A stretch of 64,000 bases of DNA from Plantago ovata (taxonomy: Eukaryota > Streptophyta > Magnoliopsida > Lamiales > Plantaginaceae): positions 113,621,547-113,685,546 of the forward strand of contig CM051455.1 of assembly GCA_028274465.1 (NCBI GenBank), read 5' to 3'. Under the pieces are notes generated by a model. That model searched no databases. It was not told where the DNA came from and worked only from the letters and a program-made list of their open reading frames with translations. Position numbers and translations under genes: made by a program. Below are positions 10,692 through 20,400 of this stretch, piece by piece. Every line of letters starts with the position of its first letter. The stretch's first letter is position 1.

Positions 10692-11370
10692 ATCCTACGG
10701 GCTCTCCACTAACCAACCGACCCCTTCAGCCGTCAACGCCCCATCCCTATGTGCCTGCTCACGGGTCACATGGTTCTGCCACGATTCCAGCCACAGATCC
10801 CGATGCTCCGGATTGAGGTACCGAACCCATTCTTTATGCCGAAAGTACCTTTCCTTGGCATAATAAATTGAATGTCTTTGAATCTTTTCCGCCCGGATGT
10901 TGAATACCCTCAATATCTCCTCCGCATTGGCAGGAGGGACATAGTAGTATTTCTACAACACAACAATCCCACAAAAAATCCCACATCAGTGTCCCACAAG
11001 AACAAATAATGTGCGTACACATATGTACAGTAAAGGCAATGCCCCAAGAATAGATACTATAGGCAATGCCCCAAGAATAGATACTATAGGCAATGCCCCA
11101 AGAATAGATAATATAGGCAATGCCCCAATAACAGATAAACAAGTAATGTATGTACACGTATATAATTTAGGCAATGCCCCAAGAATCCAATATAGAAATA
11201 TTCAAGTAAAGATAGTAAAGTACCTGTAATTCTTCCCACAAGTGCTCCTTCACGGGTCGAGGAACCGTAGCCCACCTTTCTCCGCCACTCCCAGGAGGCG
11301 TAAAGAACTCTCTTTTCATGAGCATTGAAATCCTTCTAGAAGCTATAGTAGGTTGAAACCTGTCACACAT
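10692..11370 (-). CDS. Two-exon ORF of the CACTA element, transposon-protein-like
   Basis: On the minus strand an exon at about 11370-11224 (…MCDRFQPTIASRR…GSGGERW…) ends in EELQ at a good donor (CAG|GTACTT). A second exon from 10952 begins after an acceptor TTGTAG| and runs to a stop at 10692 (KYYYVPPANAEEILRVF… ending WLVESP). The joined reading frame stays open. The 271-bp intron (10953-11223) contains a tandem repeat. A further upstream exon may start at MDQAQQLGGPRR (about 11519). The composition (Trp/Tyr/Arg rich, WEELQ) vaguely recalls plant En/Spm-associated proteins, but I do not recognise a defined domain. No catalytic motif is visible. Confidence 0.45.
11035..11195. repeat. 27-bp tandem repeat within a CACTA intron
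   Basis: The unit GGCAATGCCCCAAGAATAGA + TACTATA occurs three times almost perfectly (11035-11061, 11062-11088, 11089-11115). A diverged fourth unit starts at 11116 and a fifth at 11170 after a spacer. The array lies entirely in the predicted intron of the minus-strand gene. Confidence 0.9.
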
Positions 11371-11641
11371 TTTGAAAGATTAAAAGTTGGAGTACCGACA
11401 ACTATATATACAAGAACAATTAAATACCAATTTATTAAGAACTTAATTAGATCCGTTGGTGGACAATACTGGAAGCCCATTGATCCGTCGAGGGCCGCCC
11501 AGTTGTTGTGCTTGATCCATGGAAACTAATATACATATAGCATCATCACACTCAAATACAAAACACTAAAATACAAACTCTTAATGTGTTTAGACAAATA
11601 CAAGATGTGTTTAGACAAATCCGTCGTTATATGTGAATACG
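11371..11641. other. CACTA internal sequence upstream of the two-exon ORF
   Basis: Mostly AT-rich. Contains a possible short minus-strand first exon (ATG at about 11521, then QAQQLGGPRR) and a direct repeat TGTGTTTAGACAAAT at about 11588 and 11611. Confidence 0.4.
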
Positions 11642-11735
11642 AAATGATGTCTGGATCTTTAGGATCTTGAAATCTCCATCTTTAGTTACTGACTAAAGAT
11701 GGAGACTTCAAACTCCTAAACATCCAGACACATTT
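11642..11735. ncRNA. Long foldback, miRNA-precursor-like
   Basis: Left arm 11642-11686 and right arm 11692-11735 are reverse complements over about 44 bp, with four mismatched positions in the inner 38 bp, one bulged A and a 5-nt loop (TACTG). The innermost 14 bp (TCTCCATCTTTAGT) pair perfectly. Size and near-perfect pairing fit a young plant miRNA or siRNA precursor or a small MITE remnant. The sequence alone cannot show transcription or Dicer processing. Confidence 0.45.
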
Positions 11736-12134
11736 CTTTCTCACATACTACATTATGTATATACAACTTATTAAGAATAGAGGGTTTACATGATTACGAT
11801 ATTGAACTAAACTTTGAGAATGGGTGAAATACGCTGGTACAGTAATAACGGCATTAGAAATGTTGTTGTTACGGTACTAGCATACTACAATCATTCACAA
11901 GCCCAGGCCAAGTACCATACCATTCATCAATCTATATATATGGAAGTGATTAGATATCACCAAAAATCCTAAAAGTCATTACATAAATGTATGCCTCATA
12001 AATTTTTCCCCATATATGAATGTGGCTACATGAATGTGTACATTAATACATTAACAATAAAGTGTATTTATCCTTTAGAATTCCCAACACCAACTATAAG
12101 AAGTCACCTAATTTTAACATATTCTCACACAAAT

Positions 12135-12441
12135 ATGGAAAACCCTAACAAATTCAGGTTTGAAGAAACACCCCCACATGCCCCCCCCCCCCCCACCTTC
12201 TCCCCCACCACAAGTTGATCCCGAAATATTGGCTGAAATGAAGGAAGCTCTCCAAGAGGCATTTCCTCCATCTCCCCCCAAATCTCCTACTCCTCCCCCC
12301 TTGTGAGCACAAGGAGGTTGAGCACTTCGAAGACCAAGGAGTCTTCTGCAAGATATGTCAACAACAACTTTTGGAACCAATAGATGTCATCGACTGGTCG
12401 CTCCTACACGAGGACGAGGACGAGGGGATGAAGAGTGACTA
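12135..12441 (+). pseudogene. Small Pro-rich/CxxC ORF, broken at two C-runs
   Basis: The frame starts MENPNKFRFEETPPH at 12135, then enters a run of 14 C (12181-12194) after which the sensible frame is shifted. It continues as a Pro-rich stretch with QVDPEILAEMKEALQEAF, and a second shift in a C-run near 12296 leads to a frame with FCKICQQQLLEP, an acidic tail (EDEDEG) and a stop at 12439-12441. An AATAAA box follows at about 12488. All three parts have coherent composition, so I read one gene of about 100 codons with two homopolymer frameshifts, real or from sequencing. Function unknown; it may be a captured host-gene fragment. Confidence 0.45.
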
Positions 12442-12787
12442 GAATTACCTATTGATGGATGAAACTTTTATATGTAATCCATATTATTAATAAAAATTCG
12501 ACTTTTTATATTTTCTATTTTTCTCAGTTAGTTAATCATGTTTTTTTCTTTTTGCTTATTGAGTTAATTATTAAGCATTTCCAGAGTTGAGTTAAATTAA
12601 GAACTGAGTTACAATAAGCAGTAAGCATTTCATTTCCAAGAACCTAATTAGGGATTCGAACTACCCTAAACCCTAAATAAAAATTAAAAGTCAAGAAACC
12701 GTAAACCCTAAATAAAAATTAACATACAGTAAATCAAAATTAATAAACTGAAATTAAAAGTATAGGGAAACTAACCTTTCAAATTGG

Positions 12788-13232
12788 TCCGGCGGTGCGG
12801 TGGCGGTGGCGGGTGGCGGTGAAGGTGGAGGTGTCTTGCTAATCGTACCTAGCCTCCAATAAACATAGAACAAATTCAATCAAAATCAAAATTGAAAATA
12901 AAAATCAAACTCAAAATCGAAAATCAAAATCACAATCAAAAAACCCCAAAATTTAGGGTTTTTGTTAATTACCTTTCAAATTGACGAAAAACCTCCAAAT
13001 TAATTAGGGATTCGAACTCCTTGTAGGATAGGGTTTGATTTGAGCTCAAATTTGAATGAATTTGATGAGTTTGGAGATGGATTGATGAAGTCGAAGAAGA
13101 AAAACGAGAGGAAAAGAGAAAAAGAGAGAAGAGCAGAAATGGGGAAGAAGGAAGGTCGCTCGTCTGTATATGAGGACTTAGCGACGGATAACGTAATCTG
13201 TCGCTAAGTGATATTTTATTTATTTTTTTCAA
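12788..13232 (-). other. Possible two small exons on the minus strand of the CACTA element
   Basis: An open stretch from 13232 (MKKINKISLSD...) ends in RQFER at a donor-like AAAG|GTAATT (12972). A Pro-rich stretch ending PPDQFER at AAAG|GTTAGT (about 12776) repeats the same CAATTTGAAAGGT boundary. These may be leader exons of a minus-strand transposon transcript. No known domain. Confidence 0.3.
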
Positions 13233-13493
13233 TTTTCTTTTAACTAAAAAAACGCCTGGTCAACAGATTTAGCGACGGATCACATTATCCGTCGCCCACA
13301 TAGCGACGGATCACATTATTCGTCGCCCACATAGCGACGGATAATATTAATCCGTCGTTAATTAGAACACAAACTCGATCTTTCTGGACACGAACTGAGC
13401 ATAGAGCGCAGTTCGTCCTTATCCGTCGCTAAATAGCGACGGATGGTATCCGTTTCTATCCATCCGTCGCTAAAAGGCTGTTTTCTTGTAGTG
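13170..13493. repeat. Right subterminal repeats of the CACTA element
   Basis: About ten copies of GCGACGGAT or ATCCGTCGC, in both orientations and partly degenerate, ending at the terminal CACTACAAGAAAAC. Confidence 0.85.
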
Positions 13494-13753
13494 ATTGAAA
13501 TTGACCGAGAAATTTATGAATGCAAGAAGTGGCTGGGAAATGAGGGTTTTCGCTGGCTGAATTCATCTATTTATACATAAGAGTTGGGATGGAAAAAGGA
13601 AATGTGAATCAATTTTGATTTGGAATTAAAAAAAAAAAGGTAATTGTAATATGTCTGATTTTCTGTATCTAAAATTACCATATTTATGATATACTGTAAT
13701 TAATGCAGACGATTTGAATAATTTCGAATTTATCAATTCGAAATCTGACCGCC
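13494..13753 (-). promoter_or_regulatory. Backbone DNA with a possible minus-strand promoter
   Basis: Backbone between the CACTA and copia insertions. A TATA-like TATAAATAG is present on the minus strand at about 13568-13576, and would place a transcript start inside the segment that continues at 10117 toward the F-box-like fragment. Remaining sequence is AT-rich with a short A-run. CCGCC at 13749-13753 is the TSD of the copia element. Confidence 0.35.
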
Positions 13754-15328
13754 TGTTGGTCCCTTTAAACAACAAGAAAAGACTAGAGGGGGGGGGGTGA
13801 ATAGTCTTTTCAAACTTTCGTCGTTTAAAAACTTTCTCAGCAAGTACTTATTACTTTTCAGTAATGAGTTTGGTGATACTTAACTTTCTCAGCAAGCGCA
13901 AGTTAGTTTTCAGTAACTCGTTTTGTTGATACTTAAAATCAGAGAGCGGAAGTCTTTGATACAATAAGTGCTTTGTCAGTAAGTGATAGTTTCAGCAAGT
14001 GAAGTGAGTGACTGTGTACAGAAAGATATGCTTTGCTGAAAACTAAGTACAGTAAGTAAATCACACAAACACTTTTTATAGTGGTATCTGAGAGTGGCGT
14101 AATCTCTCAACTAATCCACTTTGTCCTTTCTAGGACTGAATCCACTAAGATAAGATTGAGGTTCCTTACAACACCTATCTAGAACGATCCAAACAGAAAC
14201 CAAAGCACACTTGCTTCGTTTCCAACCTAACTAGAGAACGTAACCTTGTTCTCCACCAAACTTGGTACTTTTAATCAGCAACACTATGCTCGATTAAGTT
14301 CCCCCTGAATATCACGCCTGAAAGGGTGTATTTTCAGTTAGAGAGGTTTGGGATGAGATAACTTAATTATAACTTATTCAGTTACAACAAGTAATCTAAG
14401 AAACAAAACTTTGAATACTTTGCAGTAAACAAGTTTGATTGTTTCTGGTGTCAAGACTTGTTCTTGTTCGAAAGAAAGAAAGAACACTTAACTAATTTCT
14501 TAGCCGTGTAAGTTCTACTTCTTCACAAGTAGCTTTTTCAAGCTTTAAGTCTTGGAACGGATCAATGGCAGTAAGAGTGTTTGAAGAGTATGTGAGTTTA
14601 AACACAAGTGAGAGTATGATCACGTTGTTGACACACTTCAACTCTTTACTGGATGACCTCTATTTATAGTGAAATAAGGAGCCGTTTGAATTTTAAATTC
14701 TAAAGCTTTTGTTCCTTAAAATGTCACTATCTTGCTTTTGTACTTTCAGCAGCGTCCTTGTTTGTCTTCTAGTCTTCATGTCCTTCGCGTGCATGCTTTG
14801 CATTTAATGCTTATTTGAATAAAATTCAAACAGTAACATTGGAGCGCAAAAACAAGTACTTTCAGCAACAGGTCACAAATGTTCATCAGCAAGTGGTCAG
14901 TCTCAGTTTCAGCAAGCACAACCTACTCTGTCGTTTAGATTTTCACTTATGCAATGTTGTTGCTGAAGTTTCCACTTTCTGAGCAACATGTGCCTTTGTA
15001 GATACCAGTCTTCAGAAATCTTCTAGTCTTCAGTCTTCGAAATCTTCAAGTTTCTGAGCGATTCTAAATACTTCAATAGATTGTTTGTGTAAACAAAGTA
15101 CATCATCAGCAAATGCTTCAATAGGTTGTATTTATTTTCAGAAAACAAGATACATCATAAGCGGTAAAACCAACCTATCTAGCACCTACTCTAAGTCTTC
15201 AGCAAACGTTCCTCTTTTACAATGTCCTTAAAATTCTAAATTCCTATGGACCTTAAGAGTACTAGTTACTGGACTTTTCCTTAATTTAGCATGGTTAATT
15301 GCTCATCAAAATTACAAGTTTCCTAACA
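13754..15328 (-). repeat. 3' LTR of the copia element
   Basis: Plus-strand ends TGTTGGTCCC and TTTCCTAACA, 1,575 bp, nearly identical to 28025-29592. Contains at least eleven copies of CAGCAA/TTGCTG. Confidence 0.93.
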
Positions 15329-15343
15329 AATTTCCCCCTTTTT
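15329..15343 (-). other. Polypurine tract of the copia element
   Basis: The minus strand reads AAAAAGGGGGAAATT directly next to the LTR start. This is the priming site for plus-strand DNA synthesis and confirms the orientation. Confidence 0.85.
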
Positions 15344-15591
15344 GATGTTAGCAATCCATGGCTAAATTAATTGTTACCCTTTTAGAGGTTTCTGATGTTG
15401 AAAACATCAGTTGATTAATGCAAGCATACTTGAATAATTAAACAGTAAGCATAAGTAAATTGCATAATCAAAAACCAATAAGAGTCAAAAGCTTCATTGC
15501 TGATAGTTATCTTTCAGTAAGTTTACAGGAATGACCATAGATAACTACACAAAATCAGCAAATAAAACTTGAACAGAACTATTACAGAGAG
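15344..15591 (-). other. 3' untranslated segment of the copia element
   Basis: About 250 bp between the stop of the third ORF and the PPT. AT-rich, no coding frame, with two more CAGCAA/TTGCTG words. Confidence 0.5.
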
Positions 15592-16470
15592 TTAAGCTCT
15601 TTCAGAGGATTTTCTCAAAATCTCTCTTACACTCTTCTCAGCAAGTGCAGTGAATTCAATACAGTCCTTTGCATAATTCTCAAGTAGCCTACGGACTTGT
15701 AGTTGAAGAATCCTTGCATTTTTGCAGGCAGTATGATGATGCTTTTCAACATTCATTTCCATGTAATGAGTTACCCACAAATGCATGCCCCAATTGCTGG
15801 CATGGAGAAGATGTGTATCTGAAATGCTTTTAGGATGAATCTTCCTTAGCCAGAGAAGATCTTGTTCTTGATCCTTAGCAGTGAGATAGAAATACTCATA
15901 AGGAATCAATCCAAGTCTCTTCTTTGTTTTCTTGGTCACGGGGTCAGAGTAATATGCAATGCCAACTGGTTTTATCAATTCAGGTTCTTGTGTTATGGAC
16001 TTACCAATTGCAGTTCTTCTTACTGAGACTTCTAGATTCAACCATCTCCCAGCAATATTTCTTGGGAGGGACTCAGCCCTTTCTTTCCTTTTTACCTTGA
16101 GATCAATCCAAGTGAACATTTGGTTCAATATGTCTGTTGGAAAGAACTCATTCACCAGCAAATCTTCCATCTTTAAGATCCAGCAACCATGAATGTTTCT
16201 GATCACGTTCTGAGTGGTTTCATCATTGTTGGTCTTGGTATATTCAATGCCGGAGCCAATAGTAATGCTGGCCAGCCTCTTTTCTTCATGTCTTTGCCTT
16301 ATTCTTCTTGACTTAACATTGTCTTGATCTCTTGTTGAAGATCTTGAGTCAGAAGAGAAATGCTTTGAGTGGCCAGACGGAGTTAAGGCTGTAATTGGTC
16401 TAGCTCTTATGGCTTTAGCTATTGTCTGATTGTCATCATCATCATCATCTTCATTCAGAGCTTGATGACT
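15592..16470 (-). pseudogene. Third ORF of the copia element, C-terminal part
   Basis: An open frame from about 16470 to the stop at 15592. It begins with an acidic run (NEDDDDDDN) and a Ser/Arg-rich linker, followed by a globular, Trp- and aromatic-rich domain (IRNIHGCWILKMEDLL… NAGRWLNLEVS-like… HASNWGMHLWVTHYMEMNVEKHH) and a basic helix. I do not recognise the family. No transmembrane segment is visible, so an envelope role is not supported. It is separated from the upstream part by a frameshift between about 16460 and 16490. Confidence 0.5.
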
Positions 16471-17231
16471 TTCAGTGTGACAAAAAATCCTTGAGTTTCA
16501 GCAGCAGTTTTTCTCTTTTTGGGACTTGCTGAATTTAACTCAGATTTTTCTTGTCTTTTAGAACTTTGCTCTCTTTCAGCAAGAGGTTCTATGGCCATTT
16601 GCACTTCATCAGTAGGAGGGGTTTTCTTTCTTGTAGTTCTCTTTTCTATATTTTCCCCCTTAGACATGGATTGCAACATCGGAGTGATGTGCAGAGAGAA
16701 GAACTCATTGCAATTTTCAGCAAGAGTACTTAGGCTGTTGTATTTCATGATGATTGCTTGCTGATCAGAAGTCAACTTTGACAATTCATTTTTAACACTC
16801 ACCATAGTCTCCTCATGTCTGCGCTCTGTTGCGGCCTTTTCTTCCATGAAAGTCTGAGCCTTGACTAATGCAGACTTTGCTAGCCGGAGTGCTTGACTTA
16901 CATCTTCTTCATAGCTCTTTTGATAAAGACTGATGTCTTTCTGAGCTATTGTAAGAGTAGTAGTGCGTCTCAGCACTGTAGCCAATATCTTTCCGCTATC
17001 AAGCGGGCTCTCAGCAAGCAGTGCATCATCTTCTGCTTTGCAGGCATCATGGACTTTCTTCAGTGCCAAAATTCTTGGAGTAAACTCCTCTACACGTGGG
17101 AACGGCACTAAATTGGGGGTCAAGGAATGAACTTTAAGTTCTGAAGCAAATTGATCATCTTGCAGAAGCAATTCTCCTCTTAAGTCATCTCCTTCATCAT
17201 TTATGTAGTCAGGAGGAGGAATTTCAACCAC
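16455..17231 (-). pseudogene. Third ORF of the copia element, coiled-coil part
   Basis: A 258-codon open stretch rich in Lys, Glu and Ala with heptad-like patterns (ALRLAKSALVKAQTFMEEKAATERRHEETMVSVKNELSKL), which suggests a coiled coil of about 100 residues, followed by a basic tail (KRQEKSELNSASPKKRK) that could be a nuclear localisation signal. It is out of frame with the part upstream (frameshift in about 17231-17423) and with the C-terminal part. Function unknown. Confidence 0.5.
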
Positions 17232-17338
17232 TTTGGGTTCTTTCTTGGAGTTTTCATCCTCATTTGCTGATAGACCATCTTCACCTCAGATTCATCAAGG
17301 CCAGCAACCTTGGAACCTAAGTCAGCAGCTTCATTTCC

Positions 17339-17470
17339 TTTTGGTTGAGTGGTTGCTGATGGCAACACTTCAGACTCAACAACTGGAGTTTCACCAGTAG
17401 TAAGTTTTAATTGAGTAGTTGCTCATGGCAACGTTTGAGACTCAATTACTGGAGTTTCACCAGTAGTAAG
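17339..17470. repeat. 66-bp tandem duplication in the third ORF
   Basis: Units 17339-17404 and 17405-17470 have the same length (22 codons) and end in the identical stretch CTGGAGTTTCACCAGTAGTA. Each encodes a version of TTGETPV-ESx-LP. The copies differ at about ten positions; one change creates the in-frame stop at 17423-17425. Confidence 0.85.
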
Positions 17471-20400
17471 TGGAAGGGAGTGGACTTCCTGTGGCTTTAC
17501 TCCTGAAGATTGACCAATGTCCAAATTCTGCGTATGCCTTGCATGAATTTGTAGACTGTTTTGTAGTGCTCTTTGGTAATCTTCATCCATTTCATCTTCA
17601 TCATCAAGGTTTGTATCAGTGACCTTGGCATCGAGTAAAGATAACTCGGCATCAGAAAGGTGGCTCTTGCCATGTTTCAAGGCAGCTCGCTTTCTGGCGT
17701 ATTCCTCTTCAGTATCAGCGCCTTGTACAGGTGCTTGATTTTCAGTTTCAGTAGGAGCAGGTTGAGATTCATGCTGAGTTGGTGTTTGTTCAACTTGCTG
17801 ATTGTTTTGTTGTTCAGTTTCAGCAACTGTCTTTTTTAGTCCACCAGCATCAGGACTAGGACTTTGATTGTCATCATCGTCATCCTTTTTTTCCTTTGAA
17901 TCTTTCCCTTCATCATCACTGGGATCAGTTGGAAGGTTTTCATCTTCTTCCTCTTCATCATCATCAGTCAGAATAACTAGCTCGAGATGCTTGTATAAAG
18001 CAACACTCGTTACTTCCTCTTCCTCATTGATTTTGTGGGGATCAGCCACCACGGGTACAAATGAACCCTTGAGCATCACAGATTGTTCAGCTGGAGAGGC
18101 ACTCTTAAATTTGACCTTCATATTCTCTCTGATTTGAGCAATCAGATTTGAGCTCATTAGCTGAGAATATGACATTTCTTCAGGAAGTATGGAGTGGACA
18201 AATGTCTCGAGCTTCAGCAGAGAAGATCTCTTTTTCTCATTTGATAGATGAAGATGGAGATTAGAAAAGTCCATCATTTTGTACCTTTTCCAGTTGCTGA
18301 CAGACTTAGCAACTCTTGACAAGGTTGTTCTTTTGAAGTCTAAGTAGAGTTCCTCAGAACTCACTTGTAGATCTTCAGTGATGTGCACCACTTCAGTGGT
18401 CTCCTTTAGAGCCTGAAAAAGAATATTATTTATATCAGGAAAGGTTTGGATAATTGTGTTAGAGTCCAAATCTGAAACATGAATTACCTGTTGAGTTTCA
18501 ACAAGCTCATGTTGCACACTTGTTTGTGCTGATACAATTTCCATTCCTTGAGGAGCTTGAGAAGCATCCTTCATTTGTTCATCCTGAAATAAATGTGAGT
18601 TAGATACAAGTACTAAGTTGTCAAGCTTAGTTGTATTACCAAAAACTTTAACTACCTGCTGAGCAGGAAGTGTTGATTCTGGTGCAGAGGCTTCAACAAC
18701 CGTCTGACTTGCATCTTTTGAAGTCTGTAGAGAGATCATAATTTTAGCAAAAGATTGAGTTTCAGAAAATGAAGATTTGCTTAATGTTGAATTAACTACC
18801 TGCTAAGGAAGGACAAGTTGTGGCTCGGTCCTTTCAGCATTATTAGCTTCTTCAGTTTCTGGGACCGTTTCTTCAGCAGACTTCTTGGCTTGCTCTGTTT
18901 GAGAAAGCTGCGCGGTTTCAGCAATCTCCCTTGTCTCTGAAATGACAAGTTGAGCGGAAGCATCTTGACCCTTAAGCTCACGGCTTGTCATAAAAACATC
19001 AATGGATTTGTTGGATGATTCTTCAATATCCAATTCCATCTGTTGGCTTAAAGCTTCCAGTACAAGCTGGACTTTGTCAATTGATGTCTTTGGTGAACTG
19101 GGGCCAGTATTCTCAGCATTGCGAGATGCGTCGTCGAATAATACTTCTTGTGTTTCTTCAGCAACTTCTGGGACTTGAACCATTGCTGTCTCAGCAACTG
19201 GTTCTTCAGCAACCTGATTAGTTGCTTGTTCAGCAACCATCATTTCAGCAACGGCAGTTTCAGCAAGTGTCGCGGTTCTTATATCGGCCGCGATATCAGT
19301 AACTGGTTTCAGAGTTGGGTCATCAAGATTATCTACAATGTAGATATCTGGGACTTGGGCAGGAATTTCATTTCCACTGCCTTGTGGTCTATTCACAGTG
19401 GAAGAATCAACATTGAGTTGATTGTTGAAGGCTTCCGCAAACATTTCAACGTTGCTGACATAGGTTTCAGTAACCACCTTGTCAACATCTACTGGAGTTT
19501 GCTTTTCAGCAACTGCTTGGGAATCGTCCGAGAGATCATGGACAATTGGTACTGACTTGCGAGCCAGTGTTTTCTTTCTCGGATTATTTGTCCTTTTTCT
19601 CTTGGGGACGGGGTTTGCTGATGACGCTCCAGTCTGAGTGTCATCATCAGCTTTCCTCTTTTTCTTCTTGGATTTCTCCAATTTCCCAGCAGAGGCGTCA
19701 GTAGTTGCATTTTCAGCAACGGGTGTAGTGGTGTCAGCATGATCACCATCTACAGCAGTTTCATCTCTGTCACCACTATCTACGGCAGTTTCATCTCTAA
19801 GTTGCTGAGTGGTGACATCTGCAGTTGTTGTATACCTTTCTTGCTGGCTTGTGCTGACAACATTTGCATCTGTTTTCTTCTTAGATTTTTCAAGTTTCTT
19901 GCCAGCAGTCTTAGGTACATTCTGCTTGTAGAAGGCTCTTCCCACATTGCATACAAATTTCTTGATTGGCAATGTGTTTCTCAGCTGAATCCTGAAATAT
20001 TCAAGGATAAAGCATATCTTTATTCCATACATAACTGAGAAGGAAGGTGAGACTTTGTTGTCTTCCACCTTAACCTTCAACCTAGTAACACAATCAACAA
20101 GTCTGTTGAAAATGTACTTAGCCCAGTTGAGCTCCGTTTTGTTCTCATAGATATGCATCAGCAGCGGCCACCTTCTCAGGCCTACTTGTTCTATTCCTCC
20201 AACTTGGGAGTCCAAGACTTTGATTAGTAGCAGAGCTACTAGACCAAGTGAATGGCAGAGATGCTTCCTCTTAACGTGCTTTGTCCAAGTCACGGGAGCA
20301 ATCTCTCCTTTCTTCATTTTCTCATTTCTGACGTCACTGTAGAAGGCTTCAATTTCTTCATCAGTGGCAGTGACGTCATCTTCAGTTCCAGTGGTTGGTC
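17423..20400 (-). pseudogene. Third ORF of the copia element, central low-complexity part
   Basis: Two long open stretches (20317-18803 and 18739-17423) lie in one frame and are split only by a TAG at 18803-18805. The first part after 20317 looks globular (CHSLGLVALLLIKVLDSQVGGIEQVGLRRWPLLMHIY) and resembles plant 'putative transposon protein' domains. The rest is Glu/Ala/Thr/Lys-rich with repeated VAE units, basic clusters (KKKRKADDD, KRKRTNNPRKK) and acidic runs. Three GT-AG segments at 18413-18487, 18584-18655 and 18725-18799 could be introns. No catalytic motif found. Frameshift near 20403. Confidence 0.55.
18413..18799 (-). other. Three intron-like GT-AG segments of 75, 72 and 75 nt
   Basis: On the minus strand each segment begins right after CAG (CAG|GTAGTTAA, CAG|GTAGTTAA, CAG|GTAATTCA) and ends in a U-rich acceptor (CTCTACAG|, TTATTTCAG|, CTTTTTCAG|). 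Lengths are 75 (18725-18799), 72 (18584-18655) and 75 (18413-18487). All are multiples of three, and none contains an in-frame stop, so both spliced and unspliced RNA would keep the frame. Exons between them are 69 and 96 nt. Confidence 0.5.

Larger units (their letters stand above)
10118..13493. mobile_element. Non-autonomous CACTA (En/Spm-type) DNA transposon
   Basis: The left end reads CACTACATGGAAAAC and the right end, on the minus strand, CACTACAAGAAAACAGCC. The 3-bp target duplication ATT flanks both ends (10115-10117 and 13494-13496), as expected for CACTA elements. Both ends carry dense subterminal copies of GCGACGGAT/ATCCGTCGC. At 3,376 bp it is too short for a full transposase gene. 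It holds small exons on both strands, a tandem repeat array and a long foldback. I saw no TnpD-like transposase domain. Confidence 0.93.

Noticed and set aside
11011..11229. ORFs with repeated GNAPRIDTI or GALPIVSI peptides
   Set aside because: They are translations of the 27-bp intronic tandem repeat in several frames.
12114..12380. Minus-strand Gly-rich ORF in the CACTA element
   Set aside because: It is the antisense of the Pro-rich plus-strand frame and crosses the C-run without protein features.
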